From Ruania alkalisoli (GTDB lineage: Bacteria > Actinomycetota > Actinomycetes > Actinomycetales > Beutenbergiaceae), in NCBI RefSeq assembly GCF_014960965.1, contig NZ_CP063169.1, positions 3,195,581 through 3,259,580 on the forward strand: a DNA stretch of 64,000 bases, in the 5' to 3' direction. The notes under the pieces were generated by a model. That model was given only the letters and a program-made list of their open reading frames with translations, searched no databases and was not told the origin of the DNA. This document shows, one piece after another, positions 32,344 through 41,090 of the stretch; position 1 is the stretch's first letter; every line of letters begins with the position of its first letter. Position numbers and translations under genes: made by a program.

Positions 32344-32359
32344 TTCGGTCTTGACCGAA
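32344..32359. promoter_or_regulatory. Inverted repeat over a -35-like box upstream of lacI-family gene
   Basis: TTCGGTCTTGACCGAA has 7-bp arms and overlaps TTGACC (32351-32356). The half-site TCGGTC also occurs in the 36-bp palindrome, so the same regulator may bind both. Confidence 0.45.
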
Positions 32360-32437
32360 ATCATCCGAGTGGCCACAGTGTCCACCATCAGGTCCGGTCA
32401 GAGTCCGCTAGTGCGCATAACCAACGGAGGTGGAAGA

Positions 32438-33463
32438 GTGATACAGCGAGCGACTCAGGCAGACGTCGCCCGCCTGGCCGGGGTCAGCCAGGCCACCGTC
32501 TCCCTCGTGGTCAACAGCACTCCGGAGACGAAGTTGCGCGTGGGTGACGAGACGAAGCAACGCGTCCTCTCAGCCATCCAGCGCACTGGATATACGGCAA
32601 ACCCCTTCGCCCAGGGACTGGCCCGCGGGCGCAACCGCATCGTCGGCGTATTCACCTACGAATCGGTCTTTCCCAAAGCCAGCGCAGACTTCTTCTACCC
32701 CTTCCTCCAGGGCATCGAGGCGGGCGCAGAGCAACTCCGCCTCGACATCATGCTGTTCACGAGCGCTCCCGGCCGGAGTGCGGGACGGCGAACCCTGTCC
32801 GAGACCGGTTGGAACCGCGTCGCCATCACTGACGGCTGCATTCTGCTGGGGCGCCAGGACGACAAGTACGACACCGAGGCGATGCTGACCCAGCGATTCC
32901 CCTTCGTCTTCGTCGGACGACGGGAGTCGGGCAACGAACCTGTCCCCTTCGTCGGTGCGGACTACCGAGCCGCGACCCGCGAGGCGGTCGATCACCTGCT
33001 GAAGCTAGGGCACCGCCGAATCGCCTTCCTCGGCGATCTTGGCCAGTCCGAGTCAGCGATCGACCGAGTCGCCGGCTACCGGGACGCGATGACAGCGGCG
33101 GGTCTGCGCCCCATGCTCTTCAGCAGCGAAGCGTTCTCGGCAGACGAAGCGGTGAGCCTCATCATCGACAACGCAGCCACCGCCGCTGTGCTCGGAGCTG
33201 ACTACCGGGCCGAGGAGATCCGCACGGTGGCAGCAGCTCGCGGCGTGGATGTCCCGAACGACCTGTCGCTCGCCATCCTCGGTCAACCGACCACTGCACT
33301 AACCGACGAGCACGTCTGGACCGGCTTTCGCATTCCCCGAGAGGAGATGGGCCTGAAGGCTCTCCTCCTGCTTGCGGGCCAGATTGAAGAGAAAGCGGAC
33401 TTGGAGCTCCAACAACTCCTGCCGTGCAAATTTGTCGAAGGAGAGACGGTGGCTGCACTGTGA
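32438..33463 (+). CDS. LacI-family transcriptional regulator
   Basis: 341 residues from GTG 32438, with GGAGG seven bases upstream; the longer frame from TTG 32351 starts inside a palindrome and is rejected. The N-terminal DNA-binding domain is ATQADVARLAGVSQATVSLV with the hinge-side GYTANPFAQGLARGR. The periplasmic-binding-protein-like sensor domain follows (VGVFTYESVFPKASADFFYP, HLLKLGHRRIAFLGDL, GYRDAMTAAGLRP). It overlaps the oxidoreductase gene by 4 bp and leads the operon, so it most likely senses the imported or processed compound and controls this operon and the divergent surface proteins. Confidence 0.93.
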   Translation: MIQRATQADVARLAGVSQATVSLVVNSTPETKLRVGDETKQRVLSAIQRTGYTANPFAQGLARGRNRIVGVFTYESVFPKASADFFYPFLQGIEAGAEQLRLDIMLFTSAPGRSAGRRTLSETGWNRVAITDGCILLGRQDDKYDTEAMLTQRFPFVFVGRRESGNEPVPFVGADYRAATREAVDHLLKLGHRRIAFLGDLGQSESAIDRVAGYRDAMTAAGLRPMLFSSEAFSADEAVSLIIDNAATAAVLGADYRAEEIRTVAAARGVDVPNDLSLAILGQPTTALTDEHVWTGFRIPREEMGLKALLLLAGQIEEKADLELQQLLPCKFVEGETVAAL

Positions 33464-35076
33464 GTAAGGCTCTGATCACGGACATCCTGGTCGTCGGCGG
33501 CGGACTGGGTGGGGTCGCGGCGGCGCTCGCCGCGCTCGAGGCAGGTCGGGACGTCATCCTCGTCGAGCAGTACGACTGGCTGGGCGGACAGCTCACGTCT
33601 CAGGCTGTACCACTGGACGAGCATCCGTGGATCGAAGAGATGGGGGCGACGCGGCGCTACCGGCGCCTCCGCGACGGGATCCGCGACTACTACCGCGCGC
33701 ACTTCCCGCTGACAGCAGCAGCACGTGAGCATCCGCATCTGAACCCGGGAGCGGGCACGGTATCGAAGCTCTGCTCGGAGCCGCGTGTGAGCGTCGAGGT
33801 CATCGATTCGATGCTGGCTCCATGGCTGTCGGCCGGTCACCTGCGACTCATCCAGCCGGCAGTCGCGATCGGGGCAGATGTCGACGGCGATCGCGTCCGA
33901 GCCATCCAGGTGCGGCGGTTGACCAACGACGAAGAGATCACGATCTCCGCACGCTACGTGCTCGACGCCACCGAAACGGGCGAACTCCTCCCGCTGACTG
34001 GCACGGAGTACGCCACCGGTTTCGAGTCGCGGCACGAGACGGGTGAGCCCAGCGCTCCCGAGGAGGCCCAACCGGACAACTGGCAGGCGCTCAGCGTGTG
34101 CTTCGCGGTGGACTACGTGGACGGCGACCACACCATCGACCGGCCTGAACAGTACGACAAATGGCGCGCCGTCGAACCGGACTTCTGGTGGGGACCACTG
34201 CTCGGTCTGGTGTCACCGCACCCGCGGACCCTCGAGGCGGCGCCACGCGCCTTCGTACCAAACACCGATGAGGACCCGCTGACGATCGAAGCGGACCAGA
34301 GCAAGGACCCGGGGGACCTCAACTTGTGGATCTACCGCCGGATCGCGGCCCGCAAGCTCTTCACCCCCGGCTTCTACGACAGTGACATCACACTGGTGAA
34401 CTGGCCATCGATCGACTACTTCGAGGCCCCCGTATCGGACGTCCCCGCCGACGTCGCGGCCTCCCGCTTGCACGACGCGCGGCAGCTGAGCCTCTCGATG
34501 CTCTACTGGCTGCAAACCGAGGCCCCGCGACCTGACGGTGGCAAGGGCCTGCGGGGACTGCGACTCCGGCCTGACGTCATGGGAACCTCCGACGGACTGG
34601 CCCAGGCTCCATACATCCGCGAATCCCGCCGCATCAAGGCGCTCACCACGGTCACTGAGAACGACGTGTCGATGACAATCCGGGGAGACGCCGGCGCACG
34701 GCAATTCCTCGACTCGGTCGGCATCGGCATGTACCGGATCGACCTTCACCCGTCCACGGGCGGGGACAACTACATCGACGTTCCCTCCTGCCCTTTCCAG
34801 ATCCCGCTCGGAGCACTGATCCCGCAACGGATGCGCAACCTGCTACCGGCAAACAAGAACATCGGTACCACCCACATCACGAATGGGTGCTACCGACTCC
34901 ACCCCGTCGAATGGAACATCGGCGAGGCCGCTGGAGCCCTAGCGGCAATCTGCATCGAGGACGGCGTTGAGCCGGCGCAGGTCCACGAAGACCGCTCACG
35001 CCTCGAACAGTTCCAGAACGCGTTGGTTGACCAAGGAATCGAGCTCAGCTGGCCGGAGGGGGTCGTCGGCTACTGA
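33460..35076 (+). CDS. FAD-dependent oxidoreductase (FAD_oxidored / PF12831-like)
   Basis: 538 residues from GTG 33460. The N-terminal dinucleotide fold is ILVVGGGLGGVAAALAALEA with the ribose-binding Glu in VILVEQYDWLGGQL. YVLDATETGELLPLTGTEY is the second FAD contact typical of PF12831 proteins, and NIGTTHITNGCYRLHPVEWN near the end closes the FAD site. Members oxidise diverse alcohols or amines or act as unknown reductases; no signal peptide is seen, so it works in the cytoplasm. Its place directly after the regulator suggests the first step on the imported compound. Substrate unknown. Confidence 0.88.
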   Translation: MSKALITDILVVGGGLGGVAAALAALEAGRDVILVEQYDWLGGQLTSQAVPLDEHPWIEEMGATRRYRRLRDGIRDYYRAHFPLTAAAREHPHLNPGAGTVSKLCSEPRVSVEVIDSMLAPWLSAGHLRLIQPAVAIGADVDGDRVRAIQVRRLTNDEEITISARYVLDATETGELLPLTGTEYATGFESRHETGEPSAPEEAQPDNWQALSVCFAVDYVDGDHTIDRPEQYDKWRAVEPDFWWGPLLGLVSPHPRTLEAAPRAFVPNTDEDPLTIEADQSKDPGDLNLWIYRRIAARKLFTPGFYDSDITLVNWPSIDYFEAPVSDVPADVAASRLHDARQLSLSMLYWLQTEAPRPDGGKGLRGLRLRPDVMGTSDGLAQAPYIRESRRIKALTTVTENDVSMTIRGDAGARQFLDSVGIGMYRIDLHPSTGGDNYIDVPSCPFQIPLGALIPQRMRNLLPANKNIGTTHITNGCYRLHPVEWNIGEAAGALAAICIEDGVEPAQVHEDRSRLEQFQNALVDQGIELSWPEGVVGY

Positions 35077-35119
35077 TCAGCGCACCACTCATTCCCTTCA
35101 AGGACGAAAGAGGAGACCC

Positions 35120-36400
35120 ATGAGGAACAGGACAGTGATAGCCGCCAGCTTCGCGAGCGTGCTCGCGCTCGCAGCGTGCGGATCAGGTGACGACGGCGGC
35201 GGCGAGCCGTCGGGTTCAGGCAGTGACAACGGTGCCATCACCGGCGAGGTCACCATGTGGTACCCGCCCATCGCCGGCGAGGGCGAGCGGGAGTTCTGGG
35301 ACACCAAGATCGCCGAGTTCAACGCGGAGTATCCGGAGGTCGACGTCACCGTCGAGATCGTGCCCTGGGACGGGCGTGCAGAACGGTTGCAGACCGGGAT
35401 CGCCGGCAACACCACACCGGACGTCACGTACGTCCTGCCGGCAGACGTCTACTCTTACGGCAACGAGGGCATCTTCGCGGACGTCTCCGAGATCATCGCC
35501 GCGGAGCAGGACGACTTCCTCCCGAGCGCATTGGAGACGATGAGCCTCGACGGCACGCTCTACGCGGTACCCACACTCGTCGGGATGTCGACGACCATCT
35601 ACGTCCGGGACGTGTGGGACGCCATCGGCGTAGCCGAGGAGGACTATCCCACCACCTTCGAAGAGGTCCGCGAGTACGCCCCGATCCTCAAGGAGGAGGG
35701 CTACTACATCACCCAGTATGACGCAGCCCCGACGATGACCCTGAACGGCAGTTTCTACCCGATGCTGTGGGCATCCGGGGGCCGGGTGATCGACGAGAAC
35801 GGAGAGGTCACCGTCAATGGACCCGAGGGCGTCGAGGCCCTCGAGTTCCTCACATGGCTGGTCGAGAACGACTACACGCCGCAGGATGCACTCACCACGG
35901 ATCTCCCGGTCGAGACGAGCCCCATCGCGCGCGGCGAGGTGGGCATGCTCTTCGCACGCTCGGTCGCCTCGCTGACCCAGTACGGCGTCACCGAGGATCA
36001 GCTGGTCGTCGGTCCACCCATCGCAAACACGGAGTCGACGAGCTACGGGAACGTCGGCGGCTACGCTCTCTTCGCGGACTCCGCCGACAACGCGGCCGCG
36101 CACGAGTGGATGCGGTACATCACCAGCCCGGAGTTCCTCGAGGAGTTCCTCCCCGAGCGCGATCAGCTGTCCCCGCGCGTGTCGGTGACCGACCTATACC
36201 CGGAGGGCTCGCCCAACGCCGAGCTGGAGCAGTATCTCGATCGCGGGATCGTCGACCCGAAAGCGCCCGGTGGCACCGAGATCATGAACACCCTCAAGCC
36301 CGCCATCCAGTCGGTGCTGCTGGGCCAGGCTGAACCTCAAGCCGCCCTGGATTCCGCGGCAGAAGAGATCGAAGGCATTCTCGCCCGCTCCGGCGGCTGA
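35120..36400 (+). CDS. ABC transporter substrate-binding lipoprotein (sugar family 1 type)
   Basis: 426 residues from ATG 35120, with AGAGGAG before it. The lipoprotein signal ends in the lipobox LAAC (Cys19), then a Gly/Ser/Asp linker. The fold is that of family 1 carbohydrate-binding proteins: GEVTMWYPPIAGEGEREFW, IAEFNAEYPEVDVTVEIVPW, TPDVTYVLPADVYSYG, FYPMLWASGGRVID and YALFADSADNAAAHEWMRY. It should capture the substrate outside the membrane for the two permeases encoded next. The frame open upstream to 34967 overlaps the oxidoreductase gene and is rejected. Confidence 0.94.
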   Translation: MRNRTVIAASFASVLALAACGSGDDGGGEPSGSGSDNGAITGEVTMWYPPIAGEGEREFWDTKIAEFNAEYPEVDVTVEIVPWDGRAERLQTGIAGNTTPDVTYVLPADVYSYGNEGIFADVSEIIAAEQDDFLPSALETMSLDGTLYAVPTLVGMSTTIYVRDVWDAIGVAEEDYPTTFEEVREYAPILKEEGYYITQYDAAPTMTLNGSFYPMLWASGGRVIDENGEVTVNGPEGVEALEFLTWLVENDYTPQDALTTDLPVETSPIARGEVGMLFARSVASLTQYGVTEDQLVVGPPIANTESTSYGNVGGYALFADSADNAAAHEWMRYITSPEFLEEFLPERDQLSPRVSVTDLYPEGSPNAELEQYLDRGIVDPKAPGGTEIMNTLKPAIQSVLLGQAEPQAALDSAAEEIEGILARSGG

Positions 36401-36461
36401 TGACGGTGCGGCCGCCCACTGGCGGCCGCACCCTGACCCCGGACCTCGAGGAAGGAAGCCC

Positions 36462-37409
36462 ATGGCAGTACAGGAAGTGCGCGGGGTGGGGCACCCGGCA
36501 TCCATGACGGCGGCTGGTACCGACGTGCCGCGCCGCACCCCCCGACGAAGAGCCAGGCGCAAAGCCTCGGCCATCGCCATGATGTTCGTGCTGCCCTACC
36601 TTCTCATCTTCCTCGCTTTCCGGATCGTCCCCGCGTTCGGTGGCATGGGGCTGAGCGTTTCCGACTACTCCCTCAGCGGGGACCTCTCCTACGTCGGGGC
36701 CGAGAACTTCGCCCGGCTCTTCACTGACGACTTGTTCTGGAACGCACTGCGGGTCACCATCGTCTACTCGCTGATCGCCGTCCCGTTGGTCGTCATCGTG
36801 TCACTCTTCATGGCGCACCTGGCGTCCCGGTCGATCCGCGGCATCAAGGTGTACCGAGCCGCGTTCTTCCTTCCAGTCATTACCAGCCTGGTGACGACTG
36901 CGGTCATCTGGCAGTGGATCTACTCGTCTGAAGGGCCGCTCAACTGGTTCCTCGGCGTGTTCGGCATCGGCCCGGTGCCGTGGCTGGCCAGCAGTTTCGC
37001 GGTCTTGCCGTCACTGGCTGTGGTCGCCGTCTGGTCCCGTTTCGGTTACGACATGCTCATCCTCATGGCGGGCATGCTCGACATCCCGCAGGACTACTAC
37101 GAGGCGGCCGGCCTCGACGGAGCCAACGCCTGGCAACGGTTCAGGTACATCACCCTGCCAGGGTTACGACGACCACTGTTCTTCGTCGTCATCTTGGAAA
37201 TCGTGACCTCGTTCCAGGTCTTCGACCTCATCTACGTAATGACCGGCGGTGGTCCGGTCACCGCGAGTTATTCGTTGGTCTTCATGATCTACGACCAGGG
37301 TTTCGGGTACTTCAACTTCGGATACGCGAGCGCCGCTGGCGTGGTCCTGCTCGCGATCACGCTGGTCGTCTCTGCTGTCCAACGCCTCTACCTCAAGGAC
37401 GAAGACTGA
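36462..37409 (+). CDS. ABC transporter permease (MalF/UgpA-like)
   Basis: 315 residues, six membrane segments. The ATPase-contact EAA loop is YYEAAGLDGANAWQRFRYI followed by TLPGLRR. An Arg-rich cytoplasmic N-terminus (PRRTPRRRARRKAS) precedes the first segment. AAGGAAG-type ribosome site in GAGGAAGGAAGCCC. It overlaps the next permease by one base (TGATG). No ATPase gene is in the operon, so the transporter probably uses a shared MsiK-type ATPase encoded elsewhere, as is common in actinomycetes. Confidence 0.95.
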   Translation: MAVQEVRGVGHPASMTAAGTDVPRRTPRRRARRKASAIAMMFVLPYLLIFLAFRIVPAFGGMGLSVSDYSLSGDLSYVGAENFARLFTDDLFWNALRVTIVYSLIAVPLVVIVSLFMAHLASRSIRGIKVYRAAFFLPVITSLVTTAVIWQWIYSSEGPLNWFLGVFGIGPVPWLASSFAVLPSLAVVAVWSRFGYDMLILMAGMLDIPQDYYEAAGLDGANAWQRFRYITLPGLRRPLFFVVILEIVTSFQVFDLIYVMTGGGPVTASYSLVFMIYDQGFGYFNFGYASAAGVVLLAITLVVSAVQRLYLKDED

Positions 37410-38269
37410 TGACAACCGGCACCGTGACCTCTGCACAGAATCCGGCGAAGCGCCGTCCTCGACCGTGGCTGCGACGCAGTTCCGCACATCTGCCGCTCAT
37501 CATCACCGCGGTGGTGACACTATTCCCATTCTTCGTCATGCTCGTGATCTCCGTCCAACCCGGCAGGGCCATCGACCTGCCTGGTTCGTTGTGGCCCGAG
37601 AGTTGGGACTTCAGCGAGTTCACCAGGCTGCTCTCCCGTGGTGAGATGACGACCTGGATCGTCAACACGGCGATCTATTCCGTGGTGTCGGTCGTCCTCG
37701 TGCTGGCACTGGCTTCCATGGCCGCCTACGCCTTCGCCAAGCTGAGCTTCCCCGGCCGGAGAGCGGTCTTCCTGTTGATGGTCGCGATGCTCATGGTCCC
37801 CTACCACCTCACGCTGATCCCGAAGTTCATCATGGTCTCCGAGATGGGTGGCCTCAACAGCCACTGGGGCCTGATCCTGCCTACGCTCGCCAATGTCCAG
37901 GCGCTGTTCCTCATGCGCCAGTTCATTGCCGGCATCCCCAATGAGCTGATGGAGGCCGCGCGGATCGACGGCGCAGGAGAATTCCGAATATTCTGGCAGA
38001 TCATTCTGCCGCAGACCAAGCCGATTCTCGCGACGCTGGGGGTCTTCGTATTTCTATGGCACTGGAACGACTTCCTGTGGCCGTTGGTGGCGAACACCGA
38101 GTCAGCGATGTACACGCTCACGGTCGGCCTTTCGTCTCTCAACGAGGAGCAGACGTCGCTCGCAGTGACCATGGCCGGCGCCGTGATCACCTTTGTCCCG
38201 ATCTTCGTCATCTTCCTGCTCCTGCAGCGGTACTTCGTCCGTGGCGTAGCAATGAGCGGGATCAAGTGA
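37409..38269 (+). CDS. ABC transporter permease (MalG/UgpE-like)
   Basis: 286 residues from ATG 37409, which shares its A with the previous stop. Six membrane segments are seen, and the EAA loop reads LMEAARIDGAGEFRIFWQII followed by LPQTKP. It pairs with the preceding permease to form the channel. The next gene starts at GTGA over its stop, so the operon continues without a break. The open frame upstream to 36980 is a shadow of the first permease. Confidence 0.95.
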   Translation: MTTGTVTSAQNPAKRRPRPWLRRSSAHLPLIITAVVTLFPFFVMLVISVQPGRAIDLPGSLWPESWDFSEFTRLLSRGEMTTWIVNTAIYSVVSVVLVLALASMAAYAFAKLSFPGRRAVFLLMVAMLMVPYHLTLIPKFIMVSEMGGLNSHWGLILPTLANVQALFLMRQFIAGIPNELMEAARIDGAGEFRIFWQIILPQTKPILATLGVFVFLWHWNDFLWPLVANTESAMYTLTVGLSSLNEEQTSLAVTMAGAVITFVPIFVIFLLLQRYFVRGVAMSGIK

Positions 38270-39252
38270 CCCGGATCGATCTCTCCGCGACACCCGGGCT
38301 GCTCGAACTGCTCTTCACCGAGGGGCAACTCGAGGAGCTCCGGTCGCTCGGAGAGCTCCACCTGCATCTCGATCCCGCGCACCTCGCCACCGAGCTGGCG
38401 GGCAGCACGCTCGATGTGGTCGTCACCACGTGGGCGACGCCGCCCGTCCGAGAATGGACCGGCGGCAGGGCACCGAAGCTTCTCGCCCACACCGGCGGAA
38501 CGGTGCGTCCGCTGTTCGGCGACGACGGCGTCCCAGCGGGTTGCTTCGTCGTGCAGGCATCGGCTGCCATGGCCGATGGCGTCGCTGAGCTCGCGCTGGC
38601 AATGTGCCTCGTTCTGCTGCGACGGCTGCACACTTTCGACCGTGCATTGCACGGCGCGGAAGGCTGGTCTGCAGTCGCCGACGTGCACGGCCGCGAGCTA
38701 GCCCACCAGCGGATCGGCATAGTCGGCGCGTCCCGCACCGGACGAGCGTTCATCCGGATGCTGGCGGGCGTAGGCGCCCTGAAAATTCGGGTGTACGACC
38801 CCTACCTCACCATGGCCGAGGCTGCTCGGCTCGGAGTGGGCAAGTCCGACCTAATCGAACTGCTTGAGTGGACCGACGTGCTCGTGCTCCACGCTCCCGT
38901 CACGCCGGAGACAACCGGGATGATCGGCCCTGATGAGTTCGCGCTACTGCGAGACGGTGCCGTCGTCGTGAACACGGCACGTGCGGCCCTTATGGACGAG
39001 GCCGCACTGGTGGCCGAGGCCAGATCCGGGCGACTGCACTTCGGGCTGGACGTATTCCACCACGAACCCCTTCCAGTGAACTCCCCGCTGCTGGCTCTGA
39101 ACAATGTCTACATCGCACCACACCGTGGGGCAGCCACCGTCGAGGCACGGCACCAGCAGGGCCAGATCGTCCTCGACGAGATCGCCCGGTTCCAGAAGGG
39201 GCACCCGCTCCACCACCCCGTCACGCCGGAGCTGTACCACCAACTGTCCTGA
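38266..39252 (+). CDS. D-isomer-specific 2-hydroxyacid dehydrogenase family protein
   Basis: 328 residues from GTG 38266 (4-bp overlap). The nucleotide-binding motif is a variant: RIGIVGASRTGRAFIRMLAG. Other family motifs are present: DVLVLHAPVTPETTGMIGPD, VVVNTARAALMDEAAL with the usual Arg in place, DVFHHEPLPVNSPLL, and the catalytic-His region IAPHRGAAT. It should reduce a 2-keto acid or oxidise a 2-hydroxy acid. This is the second such enzyme in the window; the other lies at 9669. In both cases an amide-cleaving enzyme is encoded directly after it. Confidence 0.9.
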   Translation: MTRIDLSATPGLLELLFTEGQLEELRSLGELHLHLDPAHLATELAGSTLDVVVTTWATPPVREWTGGRAPKLLAHTGGTVRPLFGDDGVPAGCFVVQASAAMADGVAELALAMCLVLLRRLHTFDRALHGAEGWSAVADVHGRELAHQRIGIVGASRTGRAFIRMLAGVGALKIRVYDPYLTMAEAARLGVGKSDLIELLEWTDVLVLHAPVTPETTGMIGPDEFALLRDGAVVVNTARAALMDEAALVAEARSGRLHFGLDVFHHEPLPVNSPLLALNNVYIAPHRGAATVEARHQQGQIVLDEIARFQKGHPLHHPVTPELYHQLS

Positions 39253-39288
39253 GCAGATCCACGCAATCCCCGAGAGGAGCCCATCCAT

Positions 39289-40272
39289 ATGGCACGCCAC
39301 GTCACAGTCAGCTCGGTCTCTGCCTACCCGTTCGTGGCCGACCCATCGACCAGCCACAAGGCGCTCCTCGACGCGCTGATCAGCTTCTGGCGCGACCGCA
39401 TCGCCACCGTGTTGCCGGATCGCCCGGACCTGATCGTGCTTCCCGAGCACGGCGACCGGCCGTTGGCGCACTGGTACCCGCTCCAGCACTTCCCCATCGA
39501 GCAGATCGCTGATTTCACTGCTTACAAGGGCAACCTGCTCCGGGACGCACTCAGCGAGGTCGCCGCCGAGCACCGCACGCGCATCGCGTACTCGGGCTAC
39601 CGCATCGACGATGGCGACCGGCTGCGGAACTCGACCCAACTGATCGGCACTGACGGCAGCGTCGTCGGCGCCTACAACAAGAACTACCTCACTATCCCTG
39701 AACACAGAGACCGCGGAGTGACGTACGGCGAGCAGATGCAGGTCATCGAGACGGACATCGGTCGGATTGCACCGGTGATCTGCTTCGACCTCAACTTTGA
39801 GCAAGGTCTGGCCGAGCTGGCACCTCTACGTCCGGAGATCATCCTCTTCTCCTCCGCCTACCACGGCGGCTTCATGCAGCAGTATTGGGCCTACACCTGC
39901 CGGTCCTACTTCGTCGGCTCGGTTCAGCCACCCAACCCCTCAGCGATCATTTCGCCGGTCGGGGATATCGTCGCATCGTCAACCAACTACTACCCGGATG
40001 TCACGACCCGGATCAACCTCGACTATGCCGTGATCCACATCGACGAGAACCACAGGCGTTTCGCCGACATCAAGCGCGCGTACGGCCCGAAAGTACGCAT
40101 TCACGACCCGGGTCAGGTCGGGTTCGTGCTGCTCACCTCCGAGAGCGAGAACCTGTCCGTCGCAGAGGTCATGGCCGAGTTCGGGCTCGTGGACATCGAC
40201 GACTACTTCGGGAGAAGCGAAGGTGCCCGTCGCCGCAGCCTCACCGCCGGGCCGGTGGTGAAGTCAGGATGA
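39289..40272 (+). CDS. Nitrilase superfamily carbon-nitrogen hydrolase
   Basis: 327 residues. The Glu-Lys-Cys triad is complete: Glu53 (VLPEHGDRP), Lys131 (YNKNYL) and Cys165 (VICFDLNF). It hydrolyses an amide, carbamoyl group or, less often, a nitrile. AGAGGAG precedes the ATG. The C-terminal 50 residues (EVMAEFGLVDIDDYFGRSEG and a basic tail) are extra to the core. It is the last gene of the operon after the dehydrogenase. The subgroup cannot be assigned by eye. Confidence 0.9.
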   Translation: MARHVTVSSVSAYPFVADPSTSHKALLDALISFWRDRIATVLPDRPDLIVLPEHGDRPLAHWYPLQHFPIEQIADFTAYKGNLLRDALSEVAAEHRTRIAYSGYRIDDGDRLRNSTQLIGTDGSVVGAYNKNYLTIPEHRDRGVTYGEQMQVIETDIGRIAPVICFDLNFEQGLAELAPLRPEIILFSSAYHGGFMQQYWAYTCRSYFVGSVQPPNPSAIISPVGDIVASSTNYYPDVTTRINLDYAVIHIDENHRRFADIKRAYGPKVRIHDPGQVGFVLLTSESENLSVAEVMAEFGLVDIDDYFGRSEGARRRSLTAGPVVKSG

Positions 40273-40353
40273 TCTAGGTACCCCACCCGCCACTTTACGA
40301 AGGCGACCCCAGAGAATTGGCACGGCCACGGCGGCGACCCGGCACCGACGGCG

Positions 40354-40359
40354 TAAGGT
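40354..40359 (+). promoter_or_regulatory. -10 box of maf (leaderless pattern)
   Basis: TAAGGT ends seven bases before GTG 40367. Confidence 0.4.
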
Positions 40360-40366
40360 CACCCAT

Positions 40367-41059
40367 GTGAGCGCTCCCACCCTCATCCTCGCCTCTGCCT
40401 CCCCAGCACGGGCAGCCCTGCTGCGGACGGCCGGTATCGAGCCGGACATCCAGCCGGCGGACGTCGACGAGGAGGCACTCCTCGCTGACGCTGCCCACGA
40501 GTCGGGAGGACGCGCAGTGCCCGTCCGAGAGGCCGTTGCCCTGCTCGCCCGCGCAAAGGCGGAAGCGGTGGCCGGTCTGCTGGCAACCACCGGCCCCACG
40601 CCCGCTCCTGGCCCGGCACACCACACAGGCCCCGCCGGCGCGTCCGAGGAGGGTGACGCCGTCGTGATCGGTTGTGACTCGCTGCTCGAACTGGACGGTG
40701 AGGCCCTGGGCAAGCCGTACGAACCCGAGCGTGCACGCGCGCGCTGGCGCCAGATGCGTGGACGTTCGGGAACCCTGCACACCGGGCACCACCTGATCCG
40801 CGGTGGCGAGCGCGCCCACGCGGTTTCCAGCACCGTGGTGCACTTCGCCGAGCTGAGCGACGCCGAGATCGACGCCTACGTGGCCACCGGAGAACCACTC
40901 TCGGTGGCCGGGGCGTTCACACTCGACGGCTTCGGCGGCGCGTTCGTGACCGGCGTCGAGGGCGACCCGCACGGCGTGGTCGGGCTGAGCCTGCCGCTGG
41001 TGCGGGTGCTGCTGGCCGACCTGGGGTTGGCATGGACGGACTTCTGGAGAATCACCTGA
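40367..41059 (+). CDS. Maf family nucleoside-triphosphate pyrophosphatase
   Basis: 230 residues. The N-terminal signature LILASASPARAALLRTAGI is diagnostic, and VVIGCDSLLELDGEALGKP holds the metal-binding Asp. ARWRQMRGRSGTLHTGHHLI and the ending GGAFVTGVEGDPHGVVGLSLPL are also conserved. Maf proteins hydrolyse non-canonical or methylated nucleotides. A stretch near residues 72-95 (TTGPTPAPGPAHHTGPAGAS) is a low-complexity insertion. Neighbouring tricorn protease has its own -10 box. Confidence 0.93.
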   Translation: MSAPTLILASASPARAALLRTAGIEPDIQPADVDEEALLADAAHESGGRAVPVREAVALLARAKAEAVAGLLATTGPTPAPGPAHHTGPAGASEEGDAVVIGCDSLLELDGEALGKPYEPERARARWRQMRGRSGTLHTGHHLIRGGERAHAVSSTVVHFAELSDAEIDAYVATGEPLSVAGAFTLDGFGGAFVTGVEGDPHGVVGLSLPLVRVLLADLGLAWTDFWRIT

Positions 41060-41079
41060 CCGGCACGGGCCCGCGCGGT

Positions 41080-41085
41080 TACGTT
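41080..41085 (+). promoter_or_regulatory. -10 box of the tricorn protease gene (leaderless pattern)
   Basis: TACGTT ends five bases before ATG 41091. Confidence 0.45.
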
Positions 41086-41090
41086 GAGAT

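Larger units (their letters stand above)
31924..32437. other. 514-bp divergent intergenic region with palindromes
   Basis: No gene is supported here; the small open frames come from the palindrome being read in several frames. It holds the 36-bp palindrome (31981-32016), GTTATACGACATAAC (near 32195-32209), GTTAC-N6-GTAAC (near 32268), GCTCAT/ATGAGC (32306-32330) and TTCGGTC-TT-GACCGAA (32344-32359). The part from about 32180 to 32330 is AT-rich and is the likely promoter zone for both directions. Confidence 0.7.
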
